This document shows, piece after piece, positions 40,525-51,300 of a stretch of DNA of 64,000 bases. Both the position numbers and the translations under genes were made by a program. The stretch is from the NCBI GenBank assembly GCA_024331095.1, contig JANDJE010000004.1, forward strand, positions 1 to 64,000, read 5' to 3'. The stretch comes from Nitrospira sp. Lineage in GTDB: Bacteria > Nitrospirota > Nitrospiria > Nitrospirales > Nitrospiraceae. Numbering within the stretch: the first letter of the stretch is position 1; each line of letters begins with the position of its first letter. The notes below the pieces were generated by a model. That model did no database searches. It was not told the DNA's origin and was given only the letters and a program-made list of their open reading frames with translations.

Positions 40525-42327
40525 ATGGCCGACCTTAAAACGGCGCAAGAGACGCCGGCCGCGACGGCGGTCAGGAACGCGGAAGACCCGGAAACGGCTT
40601 CCATCAAACGCATCCTCAAGTTGCTGGACAAAACGGCCAAGTCGAACCGCACCTACGGCTCGACGAACCCCGTGGCGCAAAAGTTCGCCCGACAACTTTT
40701 CGAAGAATTGACGGGTCATCTGGCCGCCTATTCAAAACTCACCTTCCTTGTTCATCGTTCCGAGTTGCGGTTCAACGATTCCGTCGTCTACCAAACGGAC
40801 CTCAACGAAGGCGGCGAGAGCTTCGCGTTCAAACTCTACGCGGACGGCATTCGGGAGCTTTCAATCTACGAAGGTCTCTCTCAGGAAGATCTGACGTACT
40901 TCCTCGATTCGATCTGGGGAAGCACGGAGTCCGGCCAAGAAGACGATGACCTCGTCACTCGCCTGTGGTCTCGGGATCTCTCGACGATCGCGATCGTCAC
41001 GGCGGAAGAAGTGGCCCACTCGTCGTCCCACGATCATACAACGGACCGGGCCGGCGCGACCATGAGTTCGTCCGACTCCTCGCTGCGGGACTTATTGGAC
41101 CGCGAGCGAGCCCGCCGGACGAATGAAACGACCGCTTCCGAAGCGGAATCGACGAACCGGGGCGACCGCTTGCACAACGGTCTGGTCGGATTCGACGTCA
41201 CAGACGAAGAGTCGGCGGCTCTCGCGCGGGACATTGAGGCGGAGCGGAATCAGGACGATCTTTTGCACATCATGGAGATGTTGACCGCCGTTCTCGCATC
41301 AGAACAGTCGTCGGCGCTGCTGACGAAACTGTTCGACGTATGGGGGGACATTATCGATCTCCTCCTCCGCGAGGGGAAATGGACGACCTTGGAGCATGTG
41401 GTCAGTCTGCTTCATGAAGCCGACGCGGTCAGGCCGGATCTCCGCGAAGAACACAAACAACAGGTCCGCGCTCTTCTCGACGGATTCGGCCGCCCGGACC
41501 GGATAAAAGCCGTCGAAACCTATCTGAATCAACATCCGGACGGCTCGACGGCCGGTCTCTCGACGATTCTGTTGCTGATGAAGCCGGACGCCGTCCCCAG
41601 ACTCTGTTCACTGTTGGCCAACCTGGCGTCGCCGGCTCATCAAGCCATCGTCGCCGAAGCGCTTGCGATCCTGGCGAAAGATAACGCCGAACCGCTCATC
41701 AAAGGGCTGCGGGACCGAAGGCCGGCTTACGTGTGCCACCTCCTCGCGATTCTCACCAAGTTAAAGAACCCGGCGTTCGCCGAATCCGTCGAAAGACTCG
41801 TCCGACACCCGGATGCACAGGTCCGTAAAGCCGTCGTACACGCGATCGGCGCGTTGCGTCCGAGCGGCGACGGCCTGAAACTTCTTTCCTTCATGGACGA
41901 TAAAGAGGAAAGCATCCGCATCGCGGTCTTAAAACTGCTGATCTCGGGGCAGTACTCGGTTTCATTGTCCCACTGGCTTCCCATTCTGTCGGCCGATACG
42001 TTCGGGAACCGCCCGATCAGCGAGCGCCGGGCGATGTTTCACGCCGTCGGAGCGACGTGCGGGGACGAAGCGGTCCCGTATTGGGAAGGTCTCTTGACCG
42101 CATGGTCGTGGCTCGGCCGAAAGAAAAAAGAAGAACTGGCCGTATTGGCCGCGGAAGCTCTCGGCAAACTCGGCACTCCCGCGGCCGTGGCCGCGCTCGT
42201 AAACGGGAGCAAGAAAGGCGGCGCCACGGTTCGGCAAGCCTGCACCCACGGTTTGTCGCGCGCTCAACAACGGACTCGGCACAACGCACCGGCCTCCCCC
42301 TCGGCCGACAAGGAACCGCAATCATGA
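40525..42327 (+). CDS. HEAT-repeat protein
   Basis: Repeated HEAT-like helices (LLANLASPAHQAIVAEALAILAKDNAEPLIKGL...); 4-nt overlap with the HD-GYP gene. Confidence 0.8.
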   Translation: MADLKTAQETPAATAVRNAEDPETASIKRILKLLDKTAKSNRTYGSTNPVAQKFARQLFEELTGHLAAYSKLTFLVHRSELRFNDSVVYQTDLNEGGESFAFKLYADGIRELSIYEGLSQEDLTYFLDSIWGSTESGQEDDDLVTRLWSRDLSTIAIVTAEEVAHSSSHDHTTDRAGATMSSSDSSLRDLLDRERARRTNETTASEAESTNRGDRLHNGLVGFDVTDEESAALARDIEAERNQDDLLHIMEMLTAVLASEQSSALLTKLFDVWGDIIDLLLREGKWTTLEHVVSLLHEADAVRPDLREEHKQQVRALLDGFGRPDRIKAVETYLNQHPDGSTAGLSTILLLMKPDAVPRLCSLLANLASPAHQAIVAEALAILAKDNAEPLIKGLRDRRPAYVCHLLAILTKLKNPAFAESVERLVRHPDAQVRKAVVHAIGALRPSGDGLKLLSFMDDKEESIRIAVLKLLISGQYSVSLSHWLPILSADTFGNRPISERRAMFHAVGATCGDEAVPYWEGLLTAWSWLGRKKKEELAVLAAEALGKLGTPAAVAALVNGSKKGGATVRQACTHGLSRAQQRTRHNAPASPSADKEPQS

Positions 42328-43853
42328 ACGAATCGTTGTCTCCTCCCTCGATCGGCGCTCCGCCGATTCTCGCGCACGAACAATCGCTTGCCAGAAAGGT
42401 GGGACAGGGCTCGGAGGCCGGCGACATCTACGATCAACAGATGGCGATGTTGGGGTTCCAACTGCTGACCCAACTGAACGCTTTGATCAAAACGTCCCGC
42501 ATTCACGGTCGCAACAACGCCGCCCTCGACAAGCCGGTCGAGTCCATGTTGACGCTCATCCACACCATGGCGCACGAGCATCCGGTCACGCTCCGCGTGC
42601 AGAACGATTTCTTCTTCCTGGGCGAGAACCATCTGAAGGTCAGCCAGCAACAGATGCTGGTCCTATCCAACGTGATCGACGCCCTGAACACCTGGAAAAT
42701 GGGCGGACTCACCTTTTCCCGCTCACTATCTTCCGACGACCTCCGTCAGTTCGCTTCTTTGTTCGTCAGCCTCGATCCCGCCACGCAGTCGATCGACGAC
42801 TTTCGGCGAGCGCTCGCCGCGCTCAACGTCACGGGCATCACGATCGAAAGCCCCCGTGCGTTGGCGCCGGCGGTCTCATCCGACGACGATTCCCCGAAGC
42901 TTCGCCGGAAAGCGCAGATGAAAACTGCCTATGAAAAAGTCTCCGACGCCGTCGGCCGCCTCACTCAATCCGCCCGCGATGGGGGCACCCTGAGCTTCAA
43001 ACAAGCCAAACGGGCCATTCAAAACATCGTCGATCTGATGATGCAGGACGAGCCGGCGATGTTGGGCTTCACGACGTTGCGCTGTCACGACCAATACACC
43101 CAAGAACATTCCGTCAACGTGGCGTTGCTTTCCATGGCGCTCGGCAATCGGGCTGGATACGCCAAAGTCGAGCTGGCCGATCTCGGTTTGGCGGCGCTCT
43201 TCCATGACGTGGGAAAATGCGCGATCTCGCTGGACATCCTCAACAAGCCCGGCGAGTTCAGCCCCGAGGAGTGGGAAATCATGCAAACCCACCCCAAAGA
43301 AGGAGTGTTCACGCTCATCAAATTGCGCGGCTTCGGAAACGTTCCGGCGCGAATGGCCTCCGCGTCCTTTGAGCACCACATGAATTACGACTTTTCGGGC
43401 TATCCCAAACTGGCCGTCCCCTGGACACAAAGCATCTCGAGCCGCATCGTGTCGATCGCCGACTGTTACGACGCGATGACGTCGTCCCGCGTCTACCGCC
43501 GCGAGGCAATGGCTCCCTCCAAGGTCCTGCGCCTGATGCTTGAGAAGGCGGGAACGAGCTTCGACCCGACGCTCATGAAGCTGTTCGTGACCTGTGTGGG
43601 CATCATCCCGATCGGCAGTCTCGTGGAACTCACGAACGGCGCGTTTGCGGTCGTGCTCAAACCGGCCGCCAGCCTCTCGGACAGCGAACGCCCGCTCGTC
43701 AAAGTGATCGCCGATCCGGAGGGCAATCCTCTCGACCACGGACCGGAGCTGGACTTGACCGAAAAGGACGAGACCGGCGGCTACGCTCACAGCATCGCTC
43801 GTCTCATCGACCACACCCAACACAAATTCGACACCAGCCGCTATTTCGCGTAG
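42324..43853 (+). CDS. HD-GYP domain phosphodiesterase-like protein
   Basis: HDQYTQEHSVNVALLSMALG, LGLAALFHDVGKCAI, HPKEGVFTL, EHHMNYDFSGYP. Confidence 0.93.
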   Translation: MNESLSPPSIGAPPILAHEQSLARKVGQGSEAGDIYDQQMAMLGFQLLTQLNALIKTSRIHGRNNAALDKPVESMLTLIHTMAHEHPVTLRVQNDFFFLGENHLKVSQQQMLVLSNVIDALNTWKMGGLTFSRSLSSDDLRQFASLFVSLDPATQSIDDFRRALAALNVTGITIESPRALAPAVSSDDDSPKLRRKAQMKTAYEKVSDAVGRLTQSARDGGTLSFKQAKRAIQNIVDLMMQDEPAMLGFTTLRCHDQYTQEHSVNVALLSMALGNRAGYAKVELADLGLAALFHDVGKCAISLDILNKPGEFSPEEWEIMQTHPKEGVFTLIKLRGFGNVPARMASASFEHHMNYDFSGYPKLAVPWTQSISSRIVSIADCYDAMTSSRVYRREAMAPSKVLRLMLEKAGTSFDPTLMKLFVTCVGIIPIGSLVELTNGAFAVVLKPAASLSDSERPLVKVIADPEGNPLDHGPELDLTEKDETGGYAHSIARLIDHTQHKFDTSRYFA

Positions 43854-43918
43854 CCGTCCGCACTCCCGCAATCCGTCCCGCGCTTGACAGCCTCAAATCA
43901 CCTCGCCGACAATGCGGC

Positions 43919-44830
43919 ATGCCGGAGTCCATCGTGATCGAGCGGTTGGAATTCCGCGGCCGCTGCGGCGTGACGGCCGAGGAACGGGCCCGTCCGCAAC
44001 CGCTCGCGATCGACGTGGAACTGCGCCACTCCTCCGAACAGCCGGATCTCGGCGACCGGCTCGAACTCACCATCGACTATGCCGCCGTCGCCCGACGCCT
44101 CGTGGAAGTCGGAACGTCGCAAGACTGCCGTTTGTTGGAAACCATGGCCGAGCGACTTCTCAGAATGTTGTTCGAGGAATTTCCGATCGAGCACGCCAAG
44201 CTGTGGCTTCGAAAACTCCATCCGCCGATCGATTTCGTCACCGGTTCCGTCGGAGTCTCCGTTGAACGGACCAGAGAGGCCCATCAAACCCGCTACGACG
44301 ATGACGCCCCGGCTCGACTGCTCGTCGAACAACTGCACCGACTTCCCGCCGGCGTCGCGCTCGACGTGGCGGCCGGCAACGGTCGCCACTCGCTGTTTCT
44401 CGCGTCACACGGCTATCAAGTCCACGCCGTCGATCGGGATGCCGCCGCCCTGGAGCGGCTCACCACTTCCGCCCGCTCACGTTCGTGCGACAAAATCACG
44501 ATACAAGTCGTCGACCTTGAACAGCCTCCCCCCCATGAACCCCGTCTCGGCAAGGAACGATACGACGTGATCGTCGTGTTTTTTTATCTGTATCGTCCCT
44601 TATTCCCCCTCCTTCTCGAAGCGCTGAAGCCGGGGGGCGCGCTGGTCTATGAAACGTTCACGATCGACAACCACGTTCACTACCGTCATCCAAAGAGGCG
44701 GGAGTTTTGTCTCGGCCCCAACGAGCTGCTGAACCTTGCATCCGGCCTCCATATCTTGCATTATGACGAGGGACGCCGGACGGATCGCCCGGCGTACACG
44801 GCCCGACTCGTCGCACGAAAACCATCTTGA
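43919..44830 (+). CDS. Fusion: dihydroneopterin aldolase (FolB) + SAM methyltransferase
   Basis: N-term IVIERLEFRGRCGVTAEERARPQPLAIDVELRHSS (FolB); C-term GVALDVAAGNGRHSLFLASHGYQVHAVDRDAAAL (TehB-like methyltransferase), one uninterrupted ORF. Confidence 0.88.
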   Translation: MPESIVIERLEFRGRCGVTAEERARPQPLAIDVELRHSSEQPDLGDRLELTIDYAAVARRLVEVGTSQDCRLLETMAERLLRMLFEEFPIEHAKLWLRKLHPPIDFVTGSVGVSVERTREAHQTRYDDDAPARLLVEQLHRLPAGVALDVAAGNGRHSLFLASHGYQVHAVDRDAAALERLTTSARSRSCDKITIQVVDLEQPPPHEPRLGKERYDVIVVFFYLYRPLFPLLLEALKPGGALVYETFTIDNHVHYRHPKRREFCLGPNELLNLASGLHILHYDEGRRTDRPAYTARLVARKPS

Positions 44831-44835
44831 GAGGC

Positions 44836-45693
44836 ATGACCGACATGAGCCGTGTGGATCTTCACCTGCACACCACCCATTCCGACGGAAGCTTCACTCC
44901 TGCCGAAGTCATCGCCCTCGCGCACGAGGCCGGCGTGACGGCGGCCGCCATTACCGATCACGACATCACATCGGGCATACCCGAAGCCACACGGACCGGC
45001 CGAGAACGCGGCATCGACGTCATCCCTGGAGTCGAGATCAGTTCCCTCTTCGGCGACGCGGAATTGCACGTGCTGGGCTACTTTCTCGACTGGCAAGACG
45101 AGACGCTGAATCGACGGCTGGCCGCCCTCCGTGAGAGCCGTCACCGGCGAAATCCCAAAATCATCGAACGGTTGCAGGCCGCGGGGATCGATATTACCTA
45201 CGACGAGGTTCGCGCGATCGCCGGAACCGATTCGGTCGGACGGCCGCATATCGCGCGAGTGCTGATTGACAAGCGCGTCGTCGCATCGGCGCAAGAAGCG
45301 TTCGACCTGTGGCTGGCGGAGGGACGCCCGGCCTATGTCCCGCGCGAACTCCCCGCTCCCGCGGAAGCCATCCGATGGATCAAAGACGCAAAGGGACTTG
45401 CGGTCCTCGCCCACCCCACCTGGATCAAGGCGCCGGAAAGCGCGTTGCCGGATCTGGCCCGCCGGCTCAAAGCCGACGGGCTCGCCGGCGTCGAAGTCTA
45501 TTACAGCACGCACACCCCCCGGCAAACGCGCGAGTATTTGGCGTTGGCCAAACAATTGGACCTGCTGGTCACGGGCGGAAGCGACTTCCACGGGGTGACC
45601 AAACCGGATATTCGCGTCGGCGTCGGCAGAGGAACATTGCGCGTTCCCTCCTCCCTTATCGATGCCATGAAGCGTGCGCACTCCAAGTTATAG
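44836..45693 (+). CDS. PHP-domain phosphoesterase (TrpH/RNase AM-like)
   Basis: VDLHLHTTHSDGSFTPAEVIALAHEAGVTAAAITDHD...VIPGVEIS...GGSDFHG. Confidence 0.9.
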   Translation: MTDMSRVDLHLHTTHSDGSFTPAEVIALAHEAGVTAAAITDHDITSGIPEATRTGRERGIDVIPGVEISSLFGDAELHVLGYFLDWQDETLNRRLAALRESRHRRNPKIIERLQAAGIDITYDEVRAIAGTDSVGRPHIARVLIDKRVVASAQEAFDLWLAEGRPAYVPRELPAPAEAIRWIKDAKGLAVLAHPTWIKAPESALPDLARRLKADGLAGVEVYYSTHTPRQTREYLALAKQLDLLVTGGSDFHGVTKPDIRVGVGRGTLRVPSSLIDAMKRAHSKL

Positions 45694-45815
45694 CTTGCTC
45701 GCCCGTCAGAGCGTGGATTTCCCGCCGGATTGAAACGCGCTGCGCCTTTTTCGGGATTCATTGACTCGCCTTGATGATCCGTTAGACTGTGACGAGTTTG
45801 ACGGCGCATGCACCC

Positions 45816-47213
45816 ATGACGAACGCGCTCGGCTGGACCTGTTCGTATTTTCTCGTTCTTCTCACGGCCCTCTTCGGAGGGCCTTTGCTCAGCAAGCTTC
45901 CTTTCTTGCAGACGGCTCCCCTTGCGTTTCATGCTCTGAACGGCTCCCAAACGATCCGCGTGCTCATGGAGGGAACCGGCCTGGTCGCGCTGAGTCTGAT
46001 CACGATCCAAGCGTATCGGCGGATGCCGGACAATGGAAGCGGCTTTTCGTTTTTGCGCAAACTTGTTGTCCCCTTGGCCGTTCTCGTTCTGTTGATCGTC
46101 GTGGACAGAACGATTCGAGCCGCCGAGTTCCCGCTCGTTGACTCCATCGGGAGTCGGTATTATCGGCTCACCTACGCCTCCGGTCTGACGTTGGCGGGAC
46201 TGTGGGTCACAGCCGGGTGGCTTTCAAAGCTTGATTCTCTTCGTCGCTTTTTTTCCACGTCGGATGAGCGGGGCAATCCGGAGCCATCATCATCGGCCGA
46301 CGAAAGCACGGACGAGATAGCTTCGCAGGATTTCTCTGACGAAGGCGATTCCGAAACCGTCTCTCCTCCGGCCTACAGAAATTCACCGGGCATGCTCGGC
46401 CGATACAAAATTTTAAAAGAATTGGGACGCGGCGCGATGGGGGTCGTCTATCTGGGGAAAGACCCCACGATTCAGCGGTTTGTCGCCATCAAAACGATGC
46501 GGTTGGACGGCGTTGACGATCACGAGAAGTACCAAGCGGCCAAAGCCCGCTTCTTTCGGGAAGCCGAATCGGCTGGTCATCTGTCTCATCCGAATATCGT
46601 GACCATCTTCGACGCCGGAGAGGAAGATGATCTGGGCTATATCGCGATGGAATTACTCCACGGCACCACGCTCAAGAAGTGGTCGCGCGCGCCTCATCTC
46701 TTGCCGCTCGACAAACTGCTTCCCATCCTCGCCACCGTCGCCGACGCCTTGGATTACGCCCATCGACGGGGCATCGTTCATCGCGACGTCAAACCCGCCA
46801 ATATCATGCTGACGGACGATCAGGTGGTCAAAGTGATGGATTTCGGCATCGCCCATATGACGTCATCGGCAAGGACCACGACGCATACCGTCATGGGAAC
46901 TCCCACCTATATGTCGCCGGAACAGATCGCCGGGAAAAAAGTGGACGGCCGATCCGACATCTTTTCCCTAGGTGTCGTGACGTTCGAACTTCTGACCGGC
47001 TGTCCCCCCTTTACGGGCGATAACGTGCCGGCCGTCCTGTTTGCCATCGCCAACACCCCGCATCCCAAGCTATCGGAGCTGAGAACCGATCTTCCCCCCG
47101 CTTTGCAAGACGTTCTGGATCGTGCCCTTCAAAAAAACCCGATCCGCCGTTATCGCCACGCGGGCGAGTTTGCGCGAGACCTCCGCTCCTGCCTGAAAAC
47201 GCTCGTCGCCTAG
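45816..47213 (+). CDS. Membrane-anchored Ser/Thr protein kinase
   Basis: N-terminal TM helices; YKILKELGRGAMGVVYLGKDP, IVHRDVKPANIML, MDFGIAH, GTPTYMSPEQI. Confidence 0.93.
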   Translation: MTNALGWTCSYFLVLLTALFGGPLLSKLPFLQTAPLAFHALNGSQTIRVLMEGTGLVALSLITIQAYRRMPDNGSGFSFLRKLVVPLAVLVLLIVVDRTIRAAEFPLVDSIGSRYYRLTYASGLTLAGLWVTAGWLSKLDSLRRFFSTSDERGNPEPSSSADESTDEIASQDFSDEGDSETVSPPAYRNSPGMLGRYKILKELGRGAMGVVYLGKDPTIQRFVAIKTMRLDGVDDHEKYQAAKARFFREAESAGHLSHPNIVTIFDAGEEDDLGYIAMELLHGTTLKKWSRAPHLLPLDKLLPILATVADALDYAHRRGIVHRDVKPANIMLTDDQVVKVMDFGIAHMTSSARTTTHTVMGTPTYMSPEQIAGKKVDGRSDIFSLGVVTFELLTGCPPFTGDNVPAVLFAIANTPHPKLSELRTDLPPALQDVLDRALQKNPIRRYRHAGEFARDLRSCLKTLVA

Positions 47214-47218
47214 CCGGA

Positions 47219-47632
47219 TTACTTTCCTTGCACCGGCTGTTCTTCAGACGTCCGGCAGGGAGTCGATGCCCGTTTCAGATTCAGCGCCTCGCACCGGAAA
47301 CGCTCTTCGTTCGGCAGCGAGGCGGGGCAGACTTGCTGCACCTCTTCGGCACACTTTGACTCCGCAACACGATGGAACCGGCGTGCCCGCCGATCGGCGT
47401 TCCTACCGAGCCGATCAGGCTCTCCGGCAGAGTGAGGAGCGGCGACCCCCGGAATCGTCAGGTCCAGCTCGGGTACGACGGCCGGAGAGTGAACGACCGG
47501 CTGTTCCGACAACAATTCTTCCCAGGAGGGCAGATTGGCCCAGACCACACTCCAGACCAAGGCCAATCCTATAACCGACGCCAAGTTTGCCATCGCTCGT
47601 CCGGATGAATCCGGCTGCGTTCTTCCTTTCAT
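47219..47632 (-). CDS. Hypothetical membrane-anchored protein
   Basis: Single TM ASVIGLALVWSVVWANL, Cys-containing tail. Confidence 0.45.
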   Translation of the reverse strand: MKGRTQPDSSGRAMANLASVIGLALVWSVVWANLPSWEELLSEQPVVHSPAVVPELDLTIPGVAAPHSAGEPDRLGRNADRRARRFHRVAESKCAEEVQQVCPASLPNEERFRCEALNLKRASTPCRTSEEQPVQGK

Positions 47633-47746
47633 GTTGTGAAGAATAAAACGGGCCGGCGAGAAAATCACCGAATCGCGCATTTTGCGCAGCGGCGATTGAG
47701 AGAGAAAGAAGGTCTGCGGTGATCGGGCCGGAGAACGGAAGCTCGG

Positions 47747-48757
47747 TCAGTTTTCCGGGGTTTCGACGATGTGATTCTCGAACCGGGTGCACCCTTCGGC
47801 CAGTAGCCGGTTGGTCAGCATCTCGCCCGGCCACTCGATGGGCAAATCGGCCGTGAAGACCCATACATCGGACGACGTCCACACCGGGCCATGTTCTTCC
47901 GGCAGTTCAGGGTCGAATAAATCCGTCCACACCGGCATATAGACACCGTTGCCGCATTGCGTATGCAGATGCACGATCGTGCGGGACCGGACGAGCGGGT
48001 CCAATTCGCGCCAGACCGCCGCCGTTTCATCGGCCAAGTGATGCAACCGAACCGCGTTCTGGGCGTCGAACATCGCATAGGCGGCATAGACCGGTGCTTC
48101 GATCGTATCGGGAGCTTCGGCCAGCTCCGGACACTGTTCCATAAGCCCCTCCAAGACGGCGCGCCGATGGTGATGCTCCCACGCGTCCGGCAAACCGGGG
48201 TCCGGAGCCCCGATCATCTCGAACAAAAGAAACGCCGTATTCTCGACCGGCGGAAGCAATCGAGCCGCCACCGTTTGCGCGCGACGAGACTCGGCGACCG
48301 TCGCGAGATGTTCATGGAGGGACTGTAAGTTGAGAAGTTCCAACGTGGCGTCGGTCAACAACCGAGGTTCCACGCGGACGACCGTTCCGGCCGGAATCCG
48401 CAGATACCGGTGCAGCAGATCCGCCGTCTTGATCGGATCGATTTTCAACTTGAGCGGAGACGTCAGATTGGCCTGGAGCGGCAATCCCAGAGCCGCCATG
48501 ACGGCGTAGGAGGGTTTGTCGTCCGGCCCGTCGAGCACCAACGTGCAACTGGCCTCGGCGACAAGATCGAACAGCCATTCCGCCATTTCTTCATCGAGCG
48601 CGGCAAGCACCGTCAACAAATCGTGCTCGCGCCCCTGCTCGAGAAACGCCTGCAACGTATCGATGGCGTCGTCGTTGTCGCCGTGATCGTGGCGTCGGGC
48701 GTTGATGAGATGAATGAGGTCACGCGTCAGCGGATCGGGACGGGGCCAGGCCAACAT
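47747..48757 (-). CDS. Hypothetical protein (336 aa; possibly DUF6178-like)
   Basis: Long ORF with coding-like composition; family assignment is from memory only. Confidence 0.6.
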   Translation of the reverse strand: MLAWPRPDPLTRDLIHLINARRHDHGDNDDAIDTLQAFLEQGREHDLLTVLAALDEEMAEWLFDLVAEASCTLVLDGPDDKPSYAVMAALGLPLQANLTSPLKLKIDPIKTADLLHRYLRIPAGTVVRVEPRLLTDATLELLNLQSLHEHLATVAESRRAQTVAARLLPPVENTAFLLFEMIGAPDPGLPDAWEHHHRRAVLEGLMEQCPELAEAPDTIEAPVYAAYAMFDAQNAVRLHHLADETAAVWRELDPLVRSRTIVHLHTQCGNGVYMPVWTDLFDPELPEEHGPVWTSSDVWVFTADLPIEWPGEMLTNRLLAEGCTRFENHIVETPEN

Positions 48758-48910
48758 GGGCGGTTCCTCTATTGGGCAACTGCGGTGAACGGATTGTCGC
48801 GACGCACACGATCCATGTTGCCAAACTTTCCCGCCCGGCGCAAGCGAGGAATGGGTTCCGATGCGATCGGGGAAAATTCGGCCGTGCGGAGCCGGCCCGA
48901 CAAACGAACG

Positions 48911-49324
48911 CTATTCGCCGATGATCTTCACCAGCACTCGTTTTCTTCGACGGCCGTCAAACTCTCCGTAAAAAATTTGCTCCCACGGACCGAAGTCCAG
49001 CTTGCCGTCCGTGACGGCCACCACCACCTCTCGCCCCATGATTTGACGTTTCACATGAGCGTCGCCGTTGTCTTCGCCGGTGTCGTTGTGCCGGTAGCGC
49101 GCGTCGTGTGGAGCGAGCCGTTCGAGAAACTCGTCGTAGTCGCGCAAGAGGCCGGGCTCGTCGTCATTGATGTAGACGCTGGCGGTGATGTGCATGGCGT
49201 TCACCAATACCAAGCCCTCCCGCACTCCGCTTCTTTTGACCGCCGCTTCAACCTGCGGGGTAATGTTGAGATAGGCCCGTCTCGTCTTGGTTTCGAACCA
49301 GAGTTCTTCGCGGTAGGATTTCAT
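48911..49324 (-). CDS. YjbQ-family protein (secondary thiamine-phosphate synthase)
   Basis: [35 protein letters not shown]...[45 protein letters not shown]. Confidence 0.93.
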   Translation of the reverse strand: MKSYREELWFETKTRRAYLNITPQVEAAVKRSGVREGLVLVNAMHITASVYINDDEPGLLRDYDEFLERLAPHDARYRHNDTGEDNGDAHVKRQIMGREVVVAVTDGKLDFGPWEQIFYGEFDGRRRKRVLVKIIGE

Positions 49325-49433
49325 GGCCTGAACGGCCGTCATTGTGCCTGTCGGTCCCACAAGTTTCAAGAGGAAGGCCGAACGGCGGAGGCCCTTATCA
49401 CTGACCGCTCCCACAGTATGAGATAATGCTCGC

Positions 49434-51182
49434 ATGGTCGCACCACGTCGGCTGCCGGAACCGAAATTTTCGCGGAACGCGCACATCGTGCTGCGGCAGC
49501 GGTATCTGGCCAAAGGCCCAGGCGGAGCCGTCACAGAATCTCCACGTACCATGTTGTGGCGCGTCGCCCGCGATATCGCGTCAGCGGAACGGCATTCCTC
49601 CTCGGCGGCGCGCCTCCACGCGCTGGCCCGTCAATTTTACGAGCTGATGGCCTCTCTGGTTTTTCTCCCGAACTCGCCGACGCTCATGAACGCGGGCCGC
49701 CCTCTCCGGCAACTTTCGGCCTGTTTCGTGCTGCCGGTGGAGGACTCGTTGGAATCCATTTTCGAATCGCTCAAGCAGCAGGCGCTCATCCATCAATCAG
49801 GCGGGGGCACGGGATTCTCGTTCAGTCGCCTTCGCTCTCAAGGCGATCGCGTCGCCAGCACCGGCGGACCGGCGTCGGGCCCGGTTTCTTTCATGCGCCT
49901 CTTCAATCTGGCGACGGACGTCATCAAACAGGGGGGAATGAGGCGCGGCGCCAACATGGGAATTCTGCGCGTCGATCATCCAGACATTCTGGAGTTCATC
50001 GATCTGAAACGACGGCCCGGCGAGATGAACAATTTCAACCTCTCCGTCGGCCTGACCGACCGATTCATTCAGGCGGTCGCGCGGCGACGCACCTATGCGC
50101 TGGTCAATCCGCGCACCGGTCGGCCGGTTCGCCGTCTGCCGGCCGCATCGGTCTTCGACCGCCTGGTTCAGGCCGCTTGGCATTCGGGAGAACCGGGTGT
50201 CGTGTTTCTCGACACGATCAATCGAGCCAATCCGACTCCCCACCTGGGCTTCATCGAAGCCACCAATCCATGCGGCGAACAACCATTGCTTCCATACGAA
50301 TCCTGCACGCTCGGCTCCATCAACGCCGCCAAATTCGTCGTGCAACGAAACGGCTCACCGGCCATCGATTACGATCGACTCGCCGTCGTCATTCCGCTCG
50401 CCGTCCGATTTCTCGACAACGTCATCGATCGCACCAAATTCCCGGTGCCGCTTATTGAAACGCACACCAAGTTGACGAGAAAAATAGGACTGGGGATCAT
50501 GGGCTTTGCCGATCTGTTGATCCGACTCGGCGTTCCCTACGACAGCGACGAGGCGCTGCGGATCGCGGAAGAGCTGATGGGGTTCATACAATCCCAGGCT
50601 CACGAGGCTTCCCGGCGACTGGCCGTGGAACGGGGAACATTTCCCGCCTATGCGGGCAGTCGTTTGCAAACCGAGGGGCGGGAACGGAGGCATGCGACCG
50701 TCACGACCATCGCTCCCACCGGCACGATCAGTATCCTGGCGGACTGTTCGGCCGGCATCGAACCCCTTTACGGAATCAACGTCGTCCACTCCGTCATGGA
50801 GAATGTTCACTTAGAACGGCTTCATCCGGAATTTCTCAAGCAAGCCCGCGCGAGAAAGCTCCCCCTTGAAACCCTTCGCCGCGAGGTCGATCGACAAGAA
50901 TCCATCCGACACGTGACTTCGATTCCGGAGGATCTCCGCAATCTGTTCGTCACCGCGCATGATATCAGCCCGGCCCTGCACGTTCGCATGCAGGCGGCCT
51001 TCCAAAAATACAGCGACAGCGGCGTCTCGAAGACGATCAACCTCCCCGCGTCGGCCACGCCCCAGGACGTGGCCGACGCGTTCTTGCTCGCCCACACACT
51101 CAAATGCAAGGGTCTGACCGTCTATCGATCCGGAAGCCGACAGCACCAGGTGTTGACCTGCTCCCGGGTCTCATCGTGTTGA
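49434..51182 (+). CDS. Adenosylcobalamin-dependent ribonucleoside reductase, short class II
   Basis: [48 protein letters not shown]-terminal TCSRVSSC. Confidence 0.92.
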   Translation: MVAPRRLPEPKFSRNAHIVLRQRYLAKGPGGAVTESPRTMLWRVARDIASAERHSSSAARLHALARQFYELMASLVFLPNSPTLMNAGRPLRQLSACFVLPVEDSLESIFESLKQQALIHQSGGGTGFSFSRLRSQGDRVASTGGPASGPVSFMRLFNLATDVIKQGGMRRGANMGILRVDHPDILEFIDLKRRPGEMNNFNLSVGLTDRFIQAVARRRTYALVNPRTGRPVRRLPAASVFDRLVQAAWHSGEPGVVFLDTINRANPTPHLGFIEATNPCGEQPLLPYESCTLGSINAAKFVVQRNGSPAIDYDRLAVVIPLAVRFLDNVIDRTKFPVPLIETHTKLTRKIGLGIMGFADLLIRLGVPYDSDEALRIAEELMGFIQSQAHEASRRLAVERGTFPAYAGSRLQTEGRERRHATVTTIAPTGTISILADCSAGIEPLYGINVVHSVMENVHLERLHPEFLKQARARKLPLETLRREVDRQESIRHVTSIPEDLRNLFVTAHDISPALHVRMQAAFQKYSDSGVSKTINLPASATPQDVADAFLLAHTLKCKGLTVYRSGSRQHQVLTCSRVSSC

Positions 51183-51300
51183 CGTCAACGATTTGCTTTT
51201 CCACTCCGCTCAAATTCCGCGTAAAATTGACACCCCGACAGCTTGGTGATAAGTACACCCTCATATTCTTCATCGCTGAGTATTCCGCCAGAGGAGGTCT

